From Cellvibrio japonicus Ueda107 (GTDB taxonomy: Bacteria; Pseudomonadota; Gammaproteobacteria; Pseudomonadales; Cellvibrionaceae): 64,000 nt of DNA. Positions 1 to 8,373 of the stretch are shown here, one piece after another. A program made the position numbers and the translations under genes. Location: positions 2,674,501 to 2,738,500 of the forward strand of contig NC_010995.1 in the NCBI RefSeq assembly GCF_000019225.1. The letters run 5' to 3'. The notes below the pieces were generated by a model. It did not search any database, was not told the DNA's origin, and was given only the letters and a program-made list of their open reading frames with translations. Numbering within the stretch: the first letter of the stretch is position 1; every line of letters starts with the position of its first letter.

Positions 1-341
1 CCTATACCGCCGGCGAGTGGGCGTTGCGCCACCCGGATGAAACCCTGTCGCTCCTGAGTCGCGAGGTAGGCTGGTCGGAGAGTTGGGTTAGCTACGCCTA
101 TGGCAAAGAAGTGCATCGCAGTTTGCAATTGGATTTGAGCCAGGAAAATATTAAACGCCTGGGTTTGTATAAGGATTTTTTATTGAAATACCATTTTATT
201 GAGCAGGATTTTTCCGTCAGCCAGTGGATCGATCCGGAACCCATGGAGCGTTTGCTTAAACAACTCAAGCACGGTAATAAACGCTCCCGGGTATTGCTCA
301 ATAGCAAAAGGCCAGCAGGGTTTAGCGGATTGATCCATTAA
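1..341 (+). CDS. DszB-like / sulfonate-binding-like protein, C-terminal fragment
   Basis: The reading frame is open from the left edge of the window, so the start lies outside. About 112 C-terminal residues are visible, ending at a TAA at 339-341. The tail (VHRSLQLDLSQENI, then FIEQDFSVSQWIDPEPM) resembles the end of the DszB-like protein at 2889-3989 (LHPDLSPQRL, then FLENDFDFADWVDPRPL) in order and spacing, so the two are probably paralogues. That family covers sulfinate desulfinases and ABC sulfonate/taurine-binding proteins of the same fold. The catalytic part is out of view, so enzyme and binding protein cannot be separated. It converges on the monooxygenase gene at 392-1570. Confidence 0.7.
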   Translation, partial: YTAGEWALRHPDETLSLLSREVGWSESWVSYAYGKEVHRSLQLDLSQENIKRLGLYKDFLLKYHFIEQDFSVSQWIDPEPMERLLKQLKHGNKRSRVLLNSKRPAGFSGLIH

Positions 342-373
342 ACAATAAAGCCCTTTTACCGGGCTTTATTGTT
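341..373. terminator. Bidirectional intrinsic terminator between convergent genes
   Basis: Thirteen-base arms (AACAATAAAGCCC and GGGCTTTATTGTT) enclose a loop TTTTACC-like and overlap the stop codon of the plus-strand gene. The A/T-rich ends give a U-tract in either direction, which suits the convergent genes on both sides. Confidence 0.75.
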
Positions 374-391
374 ATCCCTTGGTCGATTCAC

Positions 392-1570
392 TCACGCCGA
401 CAATGACAAGCTTTCCGGCGCAGTGACGACACTGGCACGACCTCGCACCAGGGGCAAGACTTCCTCGCCGACGCGATAGGCTTCTTCCAGGTGCGGGGTA
501 CTCGCCAGGATAAATGCATCGGCGCCCAGGGCAATCAAGTCATCCAGACGTCGGGCAACCTGTTCATAACTGCCAACAATTCCCTGCCCCTGGCCACCGC
601 GCAACAGATTAAAACCCGACCAGATATTAGGCTCGATAATTAAATCCTTGTAGCTGTTAACCTGGCTGGGGCGAAAGCCGCTTTGGCGGCTGGCACCGAC
701 AGAATCCCCCTGGCGAGCCAGTTGCTGGCGATAGCGCTCCAACTGAACCGGGTCCAGGTTTTCAAAACCGCGGCGAACTTCGCGCCAGGCTTCCTCTTCC
801 GTAGCACGGGCAACAATATCCACACGCACGGCGCACTTGATCTTGCGCCCCAATTGATCGGTCTTCGCTTTAACGCGATCGAATTTTTCACGCAGTTGTG
901 CCAAAGGCTCCAGCCAGGACAAGTAATAGTCGGCGTGCCTGGAGGCAGAGACCAGCGCCGCATCAGACGAACCGGAAAAATAAATTTCCGGGAAGGTTTC
1001 GTGATTCAGGGGAAATGGCAAGCTGGCCTCTTCCACCTGATAAAAACGCCCCTGGTAACTAAAGGGTTTACCTTGCCAAACACCGCGCAAAATATCGAGG
1101 AACTCGGTCGTGCGTGTGTAGCGATCATCATGGCTGAACGAGTCCCCCCACCACAACTGCGCAGGTCCACCGCCGCCGGTAATAATATTAAACAGTGCGC
1201 GTCCACCCGTGGCACGCTGCAAACTGGCAGTCATGCGCGCGGCCGTTACCGGATTCAAAAAACCCGGCTGGAAGGCAATCATAAAACGAAAGCGACGGGT
1301 CTCCCGCGCCAGGAACGACGAAATCGCCCAGGGTTCATCTGTCATCGGAAAGGATGGCAGCAAACCGCCATGAAAACCGGATATTTCAGCGGCATGGGCG
1401 ACTTCAGCAATATAATCAATGTAGCTAAAGCCATCCTGTCCACCACCACCCAAACCCGGATGGCGAATATGGTCCTGCCCCTGATACCAATCACCGCGAT
1501 AAGGCAAGCGTGAGCGATGGGAACCCGGTTCACCATGGGTTGGAATACGCCAGAAAAAATCAATGCTCAT
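392..1570 (-). CDS. LLM-class flavin-dependent monooxygenase, SsuD-like
   Basis: 392 residues, near the length of alkanesulfonate monooxygenase SsuD, which uses FMNH2 and O2 to cleave sulfonates to sulfite and an aldehyde. SsuD-type landmarks are seen in order: FFWRIPTHGEPG at the N terminus, GGRALFNIITGGG near residue 125, IYFSGSSDAA near 200, EPNIWSGFNLLRGGQG near 315, and STPHLEEAYRVGEEVLPL near the C terminus. No signal peptide is seen, so it is cytoplasmic. An AGAGGAT ribosome site precedes the ATG. It lies 21 bp after a paralogous monooxygenase and probably shares its transcript. The reduced flavin could come from the SsuE homologue at 9449-10021. The substrate is unknown; DszB-like neighbours point to aryl sulfones, sulfonates or sulfinates. 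Confidence 0.88.
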   Translation of the reverse strand: MSIDFFWRIPTHGEPGSHRSRLPYRGDWYQGQDHIRHPGLGGGGQDGFSYIDYIAEVAHAAEISGFHGGLLPSFPMTDEPWAISSFLARETRRFRFMIAFQPGFLNPVTAARMTASLQRATGGRALFNIITGGGGPAQLWWGDSFSHDDRYTRTTEFLDILRGVWQGKPFSYQGRFYQVEEASLPFPLNHETFPEIYFSGSSDAALVSASRHADYYLSWLEPLAQLREKFDRVKAKTDQLGRKIKCAVRVDIVARATEEEAWREVRRGFENLDPVQLERYRQQLARQGDSVGASRQSGFRPSQVNSYKDLIIEPNIWSGFNLLRGGQGQGIVGSYEQVARRLDDLIALGADAFILASTPHLEEAYRVGEEVLPLVRGRASVVTAPESLSLSA

Positions 1571-1591
1571 TGTCTATCCTCTTAAAAATGC

Positions 1592-2656
1592 TCAGGCTGC
1601 CAGGGGTGAAGACGCCGACAGCGCTTTACGCAACAACGGCAACACATGCTGGCCAATACGATAGGCCTCTTCCAAATGGGGGCTGGCAGCCAGCACAAAA
1701 CTCTCGATACCTGCACGGTGGTAAGCCAACAACCACTCAACGACTTGTGCATAGCTCCCCACTAAAGCAGCCGATGCGCCGGTATTGGCAACAGGCTGCG
1801 ACCACAAGCCGGGCGCCAGGGATGCCACCGCACCCACATCGGCCTGCTGCCAAAAGCGCTGTGCATCGGCCAGGGCTTCCGCTTCTGACTCACGGGCCAA
1901 TACATCAATGCGCAAACCCATCACTAAAGTGCGTTCCTGTTGATGAGCCAGTTGTTGCAATACAGTAATGGCCGGTACGAGCTTATCCACAGGCGCCGCC
2001 TCCAAAAGATGCACATCGGCCTGGCGTGCTGATAAGTCATAAGCTTCCTGCGTATCGCCGCTGAGATAGACGCGCGGAACCGGATTGCCCCCCAGAGGCC
2101 CCTGGAAGCCCCCGTCCAGCACTTCAAAAAATTCCCCCTTAAAACTAAAAGGCGCCTGGGTGATAACACCTTTGGCAACCGTTAAAAACTCATCGATACG
2201 CGCATGGCGTTTTGCGTTGGGCACAAAGTCTCCCAACTGGCGCCGCGCCGGTTCATCACCGCCCTTTGTCAATTGCCAGGCAAAGCGCTGGTTGCTAAAA
2301 CGCTGGTAACTCACGGCATTTTTAGCGGCATATACCGACGAGCCACGCGAAGCTTCAAACTCGGTCAGCAATCGCAGGTGACGGGTAGAACGCGCCAGGT
2401 AACCGGCGATAATCCAGGATTCATCGCCCTGGGGGTCATGCGGAATCTGTATACCGTCAAAACCGGTCAAGTCCGCAGCGCGCGCAATTTGCAGCAGATA
2501 ATCAAAATAGCTAAAGCTGTTACCACGCGGATCGGTAATGTCCTTGTGATAGGGGTAAGCCTCTCCGGGTAAACGCTCGCCACGTTTATAATGACGCGCA
2601 TCGGCGTAGCGGGAATCGCGCGCACCAGGCAATTGCCACATAAATTCAACAGACAT
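1592..2656 (-). CDS. LLM-class flavin-dependent monooxygenase, divergent SsuD-type paralogue
   Basis: 354 residues with the same fold as its downstream neighbour. The N terminus is VEFMWQLPGARDSR, GFDGIQIPHDP replaces the usual GYTGVLIP-type strand, and the C terminus is ASPHLEEAYRIGQHVLPLL. It is shorter and more diverged than SsuD, so a different substrate or a second oxidation step is likely. An AGGAG site sits 6 bases before the ATG. A sigma-54-type promoter at 2691-2706 reads into it, and the 21-bp gap to the next gene suggests a two-gene operon. Assignment to the bacterial luciferase-like family is firm; the reaction is inference. Confidence 0.85.
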   Translation of the reverse strand: MSVEFMWQLPGARDSRYADARHYKRGERLPGEAYPYHKDITDPRGNSFSYFDYLLQIARAADLTGFDGIQIPHDPQGDESWIIAGYLARSTRHLRLLTEFEASRGSSVYAAKNAVSYQRFSNQRFAWQLTKGGDEPARRQLGDFVPNAKRHARIDEFLTVAKGVITQAPFSFKGEFFEVLDGGFQGPLGGNPVPRVYLSGDTQEAYDLSARQADVHLLEAAPVDKLVPAITVLQQLAHQQERTLVMGLRIDVLARESEAEALADAQRFWQQADVGAVASLAPGLWSQPVANTGASAALVGSYAQVVEWLLAYHRAGIESFVLAASPHLEEAYRIGQHVLPLLRKALSASSPLAA

Positions 2657-2690
2657 ATCAACTCCTGATAATCAAACATCACCGGTAGAC

Positions 2691-2706
2691 AGCAGCATAT
2701 GTGCCA
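2691..2706 (-). promoter_or_regulatory. Candidate sigma-54 promoter for the monooxygenase pair
   Basis: Minus strand reads TGGCACATATGCTGCT. Against TGGCACG-N4-TTGCW it matches 10 of 12 defined bases, with the essential GG and GC exactly 10 bases apart. The predicted start, about 12 bases downstream, leaves a short leader before the ATG at 2656. Confidence 0.55.
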
Positions 2707-2888
2707 GATCAGGCAGGCGGGGCCAAGGGCAGGAAACAAGCTTGCGTTAGATCAAATAATCGCACTATTCGCCTGAAAAATGGGCTGCCACAACCCTGCT
2801 TAGGAAAGGCAGCCCGGAAAGCAGTGTTTAATTACCAACAAAACAATCCATAAATTGCTGGAAATTAAACAGCATGCGAGAGAAACAA

Positions 2889-3989
2889 TCAGGCTTTACC
2901 ACCTTGACGCCAGAGCTGCAGTAATTCGTGGGCGGCCTCCAATGGACGCGGATCAACCCAATCGGCAAAATCAAAATCGTTTTCCAGGAAACCGTGTAAC
3001 CATAAGGATTTTTTCTGCTGCTCAAACCAGGCTAAACGCTGGGGCGACAAATCCGGATGGAGCTTTTTATGGAAATCATCGCGATAGGCTTCTACAACCG
3101 CACTGCTGCTGCCGCGCGTTTCTCCCTGCAAAATACGATGGACGTCTGCTTCATGGTCTACGGCCCAATCCGCTGCACGCAGGGTCTGGGCTAAAAAGCG
3201 CACCAGGGAATCGAAATGGTTGTTAATAAAATCTTCATGGACAGTAATAGGACGCGGTGTTCCGTTATTCACGCGATAGCCCGGGTCAGGTAAACGATCC
3301 AGGTCTATACCGACCACGACACCGGCAGCACGGGCTGCGTCAACCGCTGAGGCGCCCTTTACATAGACGGCATCTACCTTGCCCTGTACCAGGTAATCAA
3401 TGCCACGCCATAAACGCAACCCGTCCTGCAGGTGCGATTCCAGATTTTCTGTGCGTGTGGGATTTTTACGATTGGAGGGCACCTCAACCAACTCCACATC
3501 GTCGAAAGTCAGGCCAGCGTAGTGCAGCACCCCGCGGTAACCCTGCAACGACATGCCCCGCGCAATACTGGTGCCGCGCTGGTGTGAAGCAAGCGCGTGC
3601 TCATTCCAGTCAGGTAGTGCCAAACGCTTGCCTTTCAAATCTTTCGGCTCACGGATAGCGGAATCCGGGCGAACCAGAATCGCTTGCCACTCCTCGATCC
3701 AGGTTAAACCGATCAAACGTGTGCGGGCACCCTGGGCGCGGGCGGCAAGTGCGAGGATATTACCGCCCTCACGAATCAGTGAGGGCAAATCGTGATCGTA
3801 GTGATGGCGGCCCAGATCGCGATTTTCCTGTAGCGTATCAATCGCAATCTTGTCATTGGCAAATTCATCGCCCAGCCAGCCCAATTTATAGGCAAGGCCA
3901 GTCGCTGTGGGTACAGGGCAGCGGGTAAACCAAATATTATCCAGCGCTGTTGCGACAGTTTGCTGGTCGAGTTGTTGTGGTGCTGTCAT
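2889..3989 (-). CDS. DszB-like sulfinate desulfinase (putative)
   Basis: The start at 3989 has AGGAG at good spacing and gives 366 residues, close to the 365 of rhodococcal DszB. DszB hydrolyses 2-hydroxybiphenyl-2-sulfinate to sulfite, the last step of the 4S dibenzothiophene pathway. As recalled for DszB, the active site uses Cys27 (in NCPVPN), His60 and Arg70. Here RCPVPT gives Cys24, and His63 and Arg73 have the same 10-residue spacing, followed by GG. Further shared segments are DDVELV near residue 165 and a C-terminal WxDP-like end. There is no signal peptide, which argues against a periplasmic binding protein; annotation as an ABC sulfonate-binding protein is the main alternative. Two SsuD-type monooxygenases follow on the same strand after a 232-bp gap. 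Confidence 0.72.
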   Translation of the reverse strand: MTAPQQLDQQTVATALDNIWFTRCPVPTATGLAYKLGWLGDEFANDKIAIDTLQENRDLGRHHYDHDLPSLIREGGNILALAARAQGARTRLIGLTWIEEWQAILVRPDSAIREPKDLKGKRLALPDWNEHALASHQRGTSIARGMSLQGYRGVLHYAGLTFDDVELVEVPSNRKNPTRTENLESHLQDGLRLWRGIDYLVQGKVDAVYVKGASAVDAARAAGVVVGIDLDRLPDPGYRVNNGTPRPITVHEDFINNHFDSLVRFLAQTLRAADWAVDHEADVHRILQGETRGSSSAVVEAYRDDFHKKLHPDLSPQRLAWFEQQKKSLWLHGFLENDFDFADWVDPRPLEAAHELLQLWRQGGKA

Positions 3990-4064
3990 CGGGAACTCCT
4001 TGCTTGCATTGGGATATCGTAAAAAACTGCCGATACGGCAGTGTTCAATAAACACAAGCGCCCA

Positions 4065-4080
4065 AGCAGAAACTGTTCCA
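4065..4080 (-). promoter_or_regulatory. Weak candidate sigma-54 promoter for the DszB-like gene
   Basis: Minus strand reads TGGAACAGTTTCTGCT, 9 of 12 matches to TGGCACG-N4-TTGCW with the GG-N10-GC core intact. It lies about 75 bases upstream of the ATG at 3989. The core is right but the flanks are poor. Confidence 0.35.
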
Positions 4081-4333
4081 CAAGCTCAGGGGAAACACCA
4101 AACCTGCCCTGCAACAGCTTGCCAGGTATCGGGAGGCAACACCCCAATATAAAAATCCGTGCGTCCTGCTGTGCGAAACACAACAGAACACAGGCATGGC
4201 GTGTTAACAAAGCAACAGCAAAAGGGTTTATCACATCCGTGCAACCTCAATACAACATAAGCACAGGTATTGTTTAGCCCACACACCAAGGCGTTGCCGG
4301 CAATCGCCGCGCCTCTATTTTTATCCGTTATTT

Positions 4334-4349
4334 TGGCCTGCGCCTTGCT
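4334..4349 (+). promoter_or_regulatory. Candidate sigma-54 promoter for the ABC exporter genes
   Basis: Reads TGGCCTGCGCCTTGCT: 10 of 12 matches to TGGCACG-N4-TTGCW, with GG-N10-GC exact and a perfect TTGCT -12 box. It would start a transcript near 4361, ahead of the small ORF at 4489 and the exporter. Confidence 0.5.
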
Positions 4350-4488
4350 ATAAACATGCGCTGCGCTGTGTTGTTCCGAACACCGGATAACCCTCCTGTG
4401 CAGATACCAACAGCCACCTGGATAGGTTTTTTAACCACAGGCTGGCACATCAAGCTGACTTAATTATTGGTTTCAGGATTTTGCTTCC

Positions 4489-4596
4489 ATGACATTTTCA
4501 CTCACCCAACTTTTGCATTACTCATCCCTGGGTTCCGCCCTGTTATTACTGGGTTGCCTGGGCTGCCCGGCACAGGAAATCCACTGGCATGAGTAA
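4489..4596 (+). CDS. Possible 35-residue lipoprotein-like small protein or leader peptide
   Basis: An ATG at 4489, with AGGA about 10 bases upstream, opens a 35-codon frame. It encodes a short polar start, a hydrophobic stretch (SALLLLGCLGC) with two lipobox-like cysteines, and the tail PAQEIHWHE. Its TAA at 4594-4596 overlaps the ATG of the exporter gene (4589) by 8 bases, so translational coupling is possible. It may be a real small exported protein, a leader peptide, or the stub of a lost lipoprotein. There is no homology evidence, so confidence is low. Confidence 0.35.
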   Translation: MTFSLTQLLHYSSLGSALLLLGCLGCPAQEIHWHE

Positions 4597-6373
4597 ATCC
4601 TATCCCCTTTTGCGCTGCCTTGCGCTCTACCGCGAAATGCCCTGGCGCTTCGCATTAACGGCTACTCTTTTTGCCGCCAGCAATTTGAGTATGGCCTGGC
4701 AACAATGGTTATTGGGACGCGCTATTCACGATGTGGAACTGGGTAAGGCAGTGGTTGCCCAGGCCGATGGTTCGCTGGATTATTCCGTGGCGCTCGGCTG
4801 GCTGGCCATTTTGGTGGCAGTGGCCCTGGGGCGAGGTTTGATCCAATACCTGGGTGGATTACTGGCCCTGATTATTGGACAGGATTTATTATTTATTTTG
4901 CGCGAACGGATTTTCGCCCAGGTACAGCACCTGGATTTGGCCTACCACCGCGAACACGGTGTTGGCGGCATGGTGACACGCACCACCCGCGACAGCGACA
5001 AGTTGCGCGATGCCCTGGTGAATTTCTGGCGCCAGGTGTTTGAAACAGCCCTGCTGATTATTGCCACGGTTGGCATGCTCTGCTGGTACAGCCCACTACT
5101 TGGATTGGTACCCCTGGTCATTACCCTGGGCGGCATGGCCATTTTGGTTAAGCAAACTGACAAACTGGTGACACTGGACCGCGCGGTTGGACAGGCCTAC
5201 GACAACGTCAACCAAAATCTCACCGAAGGGGTTAGCGGTGTGCGTGTTATTAAAGCCTTTGGCCTGGAGCCATCACGCGTTGCCGATTTTACAACCCAGG
5301 TAAATCAGTTTGCATTTCACTCGCGCCAGGCGCTGGCTTATGCCTGCTCACACATTCCCCTGCCACAAATCATTATTGCACTGGGTCATGTGTGGGTATT
5401 GGCCTATGGTGCACACCTGGTCGGCAAAGGTGAATTGAATATCGGTGAATTGGTAGCGTCCGTGCTATTAGCCAATACCCTGGTATTGCGTGTGGAGGGT
5501 ATCGGCAGGGTTATGCAGGTTTTTGCCGATGCCCGCGCGTCTGCTGCACGCATTTGGGAATTGTTGGATGCCCGCCCGACGATTGTCAGTGGCCAACACA
5601 AATTACCGGATGGTGAACTGGGTGTACGCCTGGACAAGGTTAGTGTCCATCCCGCGCAAAAAGACAAAGCGATCTTGCAGCAATGCGACCTCAACCTGAG
5701 GCCCGGAGAAATCATTGCACTGGTGGGGACTACCGGCAGTGGGAAAAGTACCCTGCTGGGATTATTGCCACGCCTGATCGAAGCCGATGAGGGACTCATC
5801 CAATTAGGTAATGACCAGCAAGGTTGGCAAGACATCACACAACTGGACACAGAAAACCTGCGCCGCCGTGTCCATGTTGTAGCGCAGGAAAGTTTTTTAT
5901 TTTCCGATACCCTGGCGGCCAATATGCGCCTCGCCAAACCCGATGCCAGTGATGAAGACATCCTGGAGGCGCTGCGCCTGGCCAGTGCCGACGATGTGTT
6001 GCTGCGCCTGGAAAACGGTTTGGACACCCGCATCGGCGACCGCGGTATTACCTTGTCCGGCGGCCAGCGCCAGCGCATCTGCCTTGCCCGCGCACTGTTG
6101 GGGCAAGCGTCTCTGCTCGGATTGGACGACGCCACCAGCGCCCTGGATGCCGCTACCGAGCAGCGCATTATCGACAACATCCGCCAACTTAAACATTCCC
6201 AGGGGCGCAGCCTGAGCTTGCTGATCGTATCCAGCAAACTCTCAACCGTACTGCTGGCAGATAAAGTAGCCCTGCTGGAGCAGGGGCGCATTGTTGCCGT
6301 GGGTACACACCAGGAATTGGCGCAGCACAATTCCGTTTACCGTGAATTAATGGGAGTTTCCAGTGGCCAATAA
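4589..6373 (+). CDS. ABC exporter half-transporter, MdlA-like subunit
   Basis: 594 residues: six membrane segments in roughly the first 300, then a nucleotide-binding domain. Walker A is GTTGSGKST near residue 382, the signature is LSGGQRQR, and Walker B reads LLGLDDATSALD. The catalytic glutamate is therefore aspartate, as in the MdlA-type half of heterodimeric exporters. The partner at 6363 carries the glutamate but a changed signature, so together they make one active and one degenerate ATP site. It overlaps the partner by 11 bp and lies between sulfonate and sulfinate genes. Export of a toxic sulfur-pathway product is a guess; the substrate is unknown. Confidence 0.88.
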   Translation: MSKSYPLLRCLALYREMPWRFALTATLFAASNLSMAWQQWLLGRAIHDVELGKAVVAQADGSLDYSVALGWLAILVAVALGRGLIQYLGGLLALIIGQDLLFILRERIFAQVQHLDLAYHREHGVGGMVTRTTRDSDKLRDALVNFWRQVFETALLIIATVGMLCWYSPLLGLVPLVITLGGMAILVKQTDKLVTLDRAVGQAYDNVNQNLTEGVSGVRVIKAFGLEPSRVADFTTQVNQFAFHSRQALAYACSHIPLPQIIIALGHVWVLAYGAHLVGKGELNIGELVASVLLANTLVLRVEGIGRVMQVFADARASAARIWELLDARPTIVSGQHKLPDGELGVRLDKVSVHPAQKDKAILQQCDLNLRPGEIIALVGTTGSGKSTLLGLLPRLIEADEGLIQLGNDQQGWQDITQLDTENLRRRVHVVAQESFLFSDTLAANMRLAKPDASDEDILEALRLASADDVLLRLENGLDTRIGDRGITLSGGQRQRICLARALLGQASLLGLDDATSALDAATEQRIIDNIRQLKHSQGRSLSLLIVSSKLSTVLLADKVALLEQGRIVAVGTHQELAQHNSVYRELMGVSSGQ

Positions 6374-8288
6374 TTTTCGTGGCAATACTGCCCTCAGCGA
6401 TATCCAACTGGAAGAAGCCTTGGCAAAAACATCGCTGGAACGCGGCATGTTCTCGCGCCTGGTCCCCCTGCTGGGACCGGTCAAACAACTGGTATTAGGC
6501 GCGGTGTTGATCGAAACCCTGCTGGTGGCTGCAATTTTTATGCGCCCCTGGCTGGTCAGCGAAGTGATCGACAAAGGCTTTGACCGCCAGGCAGCCAGCA
6601 TCGCGGTGGATTACCAGGTCATCCTGTGGACCGCCATTGCCTTTGCCCTCACCTGGACAGCGCGTTTTATGTTCGCGGGCCTGGGACAATACCTGGCGGG
6701 TCGCGCCGCTATCCATGTGATTAACCAATTGCGCATTCGTGTTTTCACCCATGTGCAACAACTCAGTGTGGGCTATTTCGACCGCACCAAGGCCGGTCGT
6801 ATTACGGCGCGCGCCGATAGCGATGTCAACGCCCTGGAACCGCTGCTGATCCAGGGACCGCCAGAGCTGCTCTCTGCCCTGTTGCGCTGCCTGGTTGCCG
6901 GTATCATGCTCTGGCTGATCTCCCCCCTGCTGTTTGCCAGCATTGCCGCCATAGTGCCCATCATGGTTATCGCCACGGTGATTTTTAAAAAAATCTCCCA
7001 GCGCAATTGGGGAATAGTGGCAGAAAATCGCAGCCGATTTACCGCCCATTTGGTAGAAACAGTAGCGGGTGTGCGAGTGATCAAACAAACCGCGTATGAA
7101 CCAGCCAACCAGCAGCGCTACCATACCCTGGTCGATAACTTTAACAAGGCATTAGTACATGGAAACATGCGCGCCAGCTGGTTTGCCCCCTTCACAGCCG
7201 TGTTAACCACAGCCGCGATGGCGGTGCTCCTTGTTGTTGGCGGGCGCGCCATCGCACTGGACCAAATTACACTGGGCCAATTGGCTGCCAGTTTATTTTA
7301 TGTATTTATTTTCCTGGCGCCGCTACAGGAGTTGAGCGATTTGTTCGAGCGCTATGCCAATGGCTCTGCGTGCGCCCAGCGTATTTTCCTGCTGCTGGAT
7401 ACCCAGCCGGAGATTGTCGATCCGGAGCACGCCCAGGCGTTGCAGGACATCAAAGGTGCAGTGTCTTTTAACCGGGTACAGTTTGCCTATTCCCCCCAGG
7501 CAAGCCGCTGGGTATTGGATGATTTGGACCTGCATTTACCAGCGGGAGAAGTCCTCGCCATTGTCGGGCCGACAGGGCATGGCAAAAGTACCCTGGTGCA
7601 ATTGCTGACCCGTTTTTACGATGTCAGCCACGGCAGTGTCACCGTTGACGGCATTGATGTGCGCGCCCTGCGCCAAACCGATCTGCGTCGCCATGTGGGT
7701 GTGGTCCTGCAAGATAATGTCCTGTTCAGCGGCAGCATTCTCGATAACTTGCACCTGGCCGCGCCTGAGGCAAAGGATGAACAGTTGATCGATGCGGCCA
7801 AAGCCCTGGATGCCCATGACTTGCTCAATGCCCTGCCCGATGGTTATCACACACAGGTCGGCCCCTTGGGATCACTACTCAGCCACGGCCAGCGACAACT
7901 GGTGTGCCTGGTGCGCGCCTATTTGGCCAATCCAACCATACTGGTCCTGGATGAAGCAACCTCCGCTGTCGATGTTAAAACCGAGCGGCGCTTGCAAATC
8001 GCCTTGCGTCGGCTCTGCGAAGGTCGCACAGCGATTATTATCGCTCACCGCTTATCAACTATTCGCGATGCCGACCGTATTGCCGTCATTCGCGAAGGCA
8101 AGGTAGTGGAATTGGGCAAGCACGACCAATTGCTTAACGCACAGGGTTTCTACGCATCCCTGTACCAAGCCTATGAGGAAAACAGCCTGGGCGTATACCA
8201 TCAACTCCCGACACGCCATGAGCTTGGGGCAAGCGATCGAAATAATCGCGCACAAGACCAACCAGAAAAACAGGCAATGCCGGTTTAA
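6363..8288 (+). CDS. ABC exporter half-transporter, MdlB-like subunit
   Basis: 641 residues, starting at a GTG inside the end of the preceding gene. Six membrane segments come first, with the NBD in the second half: Walker A GPTGHGKST near residue 401, signature LSHGQRQL (second Gly replaced by His), Walker B ILVLDEATSAVD with the catalytic Glu, and the H-loop IAHRLSTIRDAD. The altered signature pairs with the Asp-containing Walker B of the partner to form the degenerate site expected of a heterodimeric exporter. The C-terminal tail of about 45 residues is polar and not part of the usual domain. A terminator follows at once. Confidence 0.88.
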   Translation: MANNFRGNTALSDIQLEEALAKTSLERGMFSRLVPLLGPVKQLVLGAVLIETLLVAAIFMRPWLVSEVIDKGFDRQAASIAVDYQVILWTAIAFALTWTARFMFAGLGQYLAGRAAIHVINQLRIRVFTHVQQLSVGYFDRTKAGRITARADSDVNALEPLLIQGPPELLSALLRCLVAGIMLWLISPLLFASIAAIVPIMVIATVIFKKISQRNWGIVAENRSRFTAHLVETVAGVRVIKQTAYEPANQQRYHTLVDNFNKALVHGNMRASWFAPFTAVLTTAAMAVLLVVGGRAIALDQITLGQLAASLFYVFIFLAPLQELSDLFERYANGSACAQRIFLLLDTQPEIVDPEHAQALQDIKGAVSFNRVQFAYSPQASRWVLDDLDLHLPAGEVLAIVGPTGHGKSTLVQLLTRFYDVSHGSVTVDGIDVRALRQTDLRRHVGVVLQDNVLFSGSILDNLHLAAPEAKDEQLIDAAKALDAHDLLNALPDGYHTQVGPLGSLLSHGQRQLVCLVRAYLANPTILVLDEATSAVDVKTERRLQIALRRLCEGRTAIIIAHRLSTIRDADRIAVIREGKVVELGKHDQLLNAQGFYASLYQAYEENSLGVYHQLPTRHELGASDRNNRAQDQPEKQAMPV

Positions 8289-8300
8289 ATGGCGTCCAAA

Positions 8301-8332
8301 AATAACCCGGCAATTGCCGGGTTATTTTTAGT
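8301..8332 (+). terminator. Intrinsic terminator after the exporter genes
   Basis: AATAACCCGGCAA pairs with TTGCCGGGTTATT and is followed by TTTAG. It lies between convergent genes and may also stop transcripts from ssuF. Confidence 0.85.
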
Positions 8333-8373
8333 ATCAAGCTGTAACTGGATGGATTACTGCATTGATAAAACAA

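Larger units (their letters stand above)
3990..4488. other. Divergent intergenic region with sigma-54-type elements
   Basis: No convincing gene is seen in this 499-bp stretch between the minus-strand DszB-like gene and the plus-strand exporter genes. It holds a strong -24/-12 element facing right (4334-4349) and weaker ones facing left (4065-4080, and 4299-4314 with 9 of 12 matches). No enhancer-binding-protein site could be assigned. Confidence 0.5.

Noticed and set aside
4111..4125. TGGCAAGCTGTTGCA on the minus strand, a second apparent sigma-54 site before the DszB-like gene
   Set aside because: GG and GC are only 9 bases apart, not 10, so the element is out of register.
5404..6330. A 308-codon open frame on the minus strand opposite the first ABC exporter gene
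   Set aside because: Ser/Arg-rich composition, no domain, and full overlap with a certain gene.
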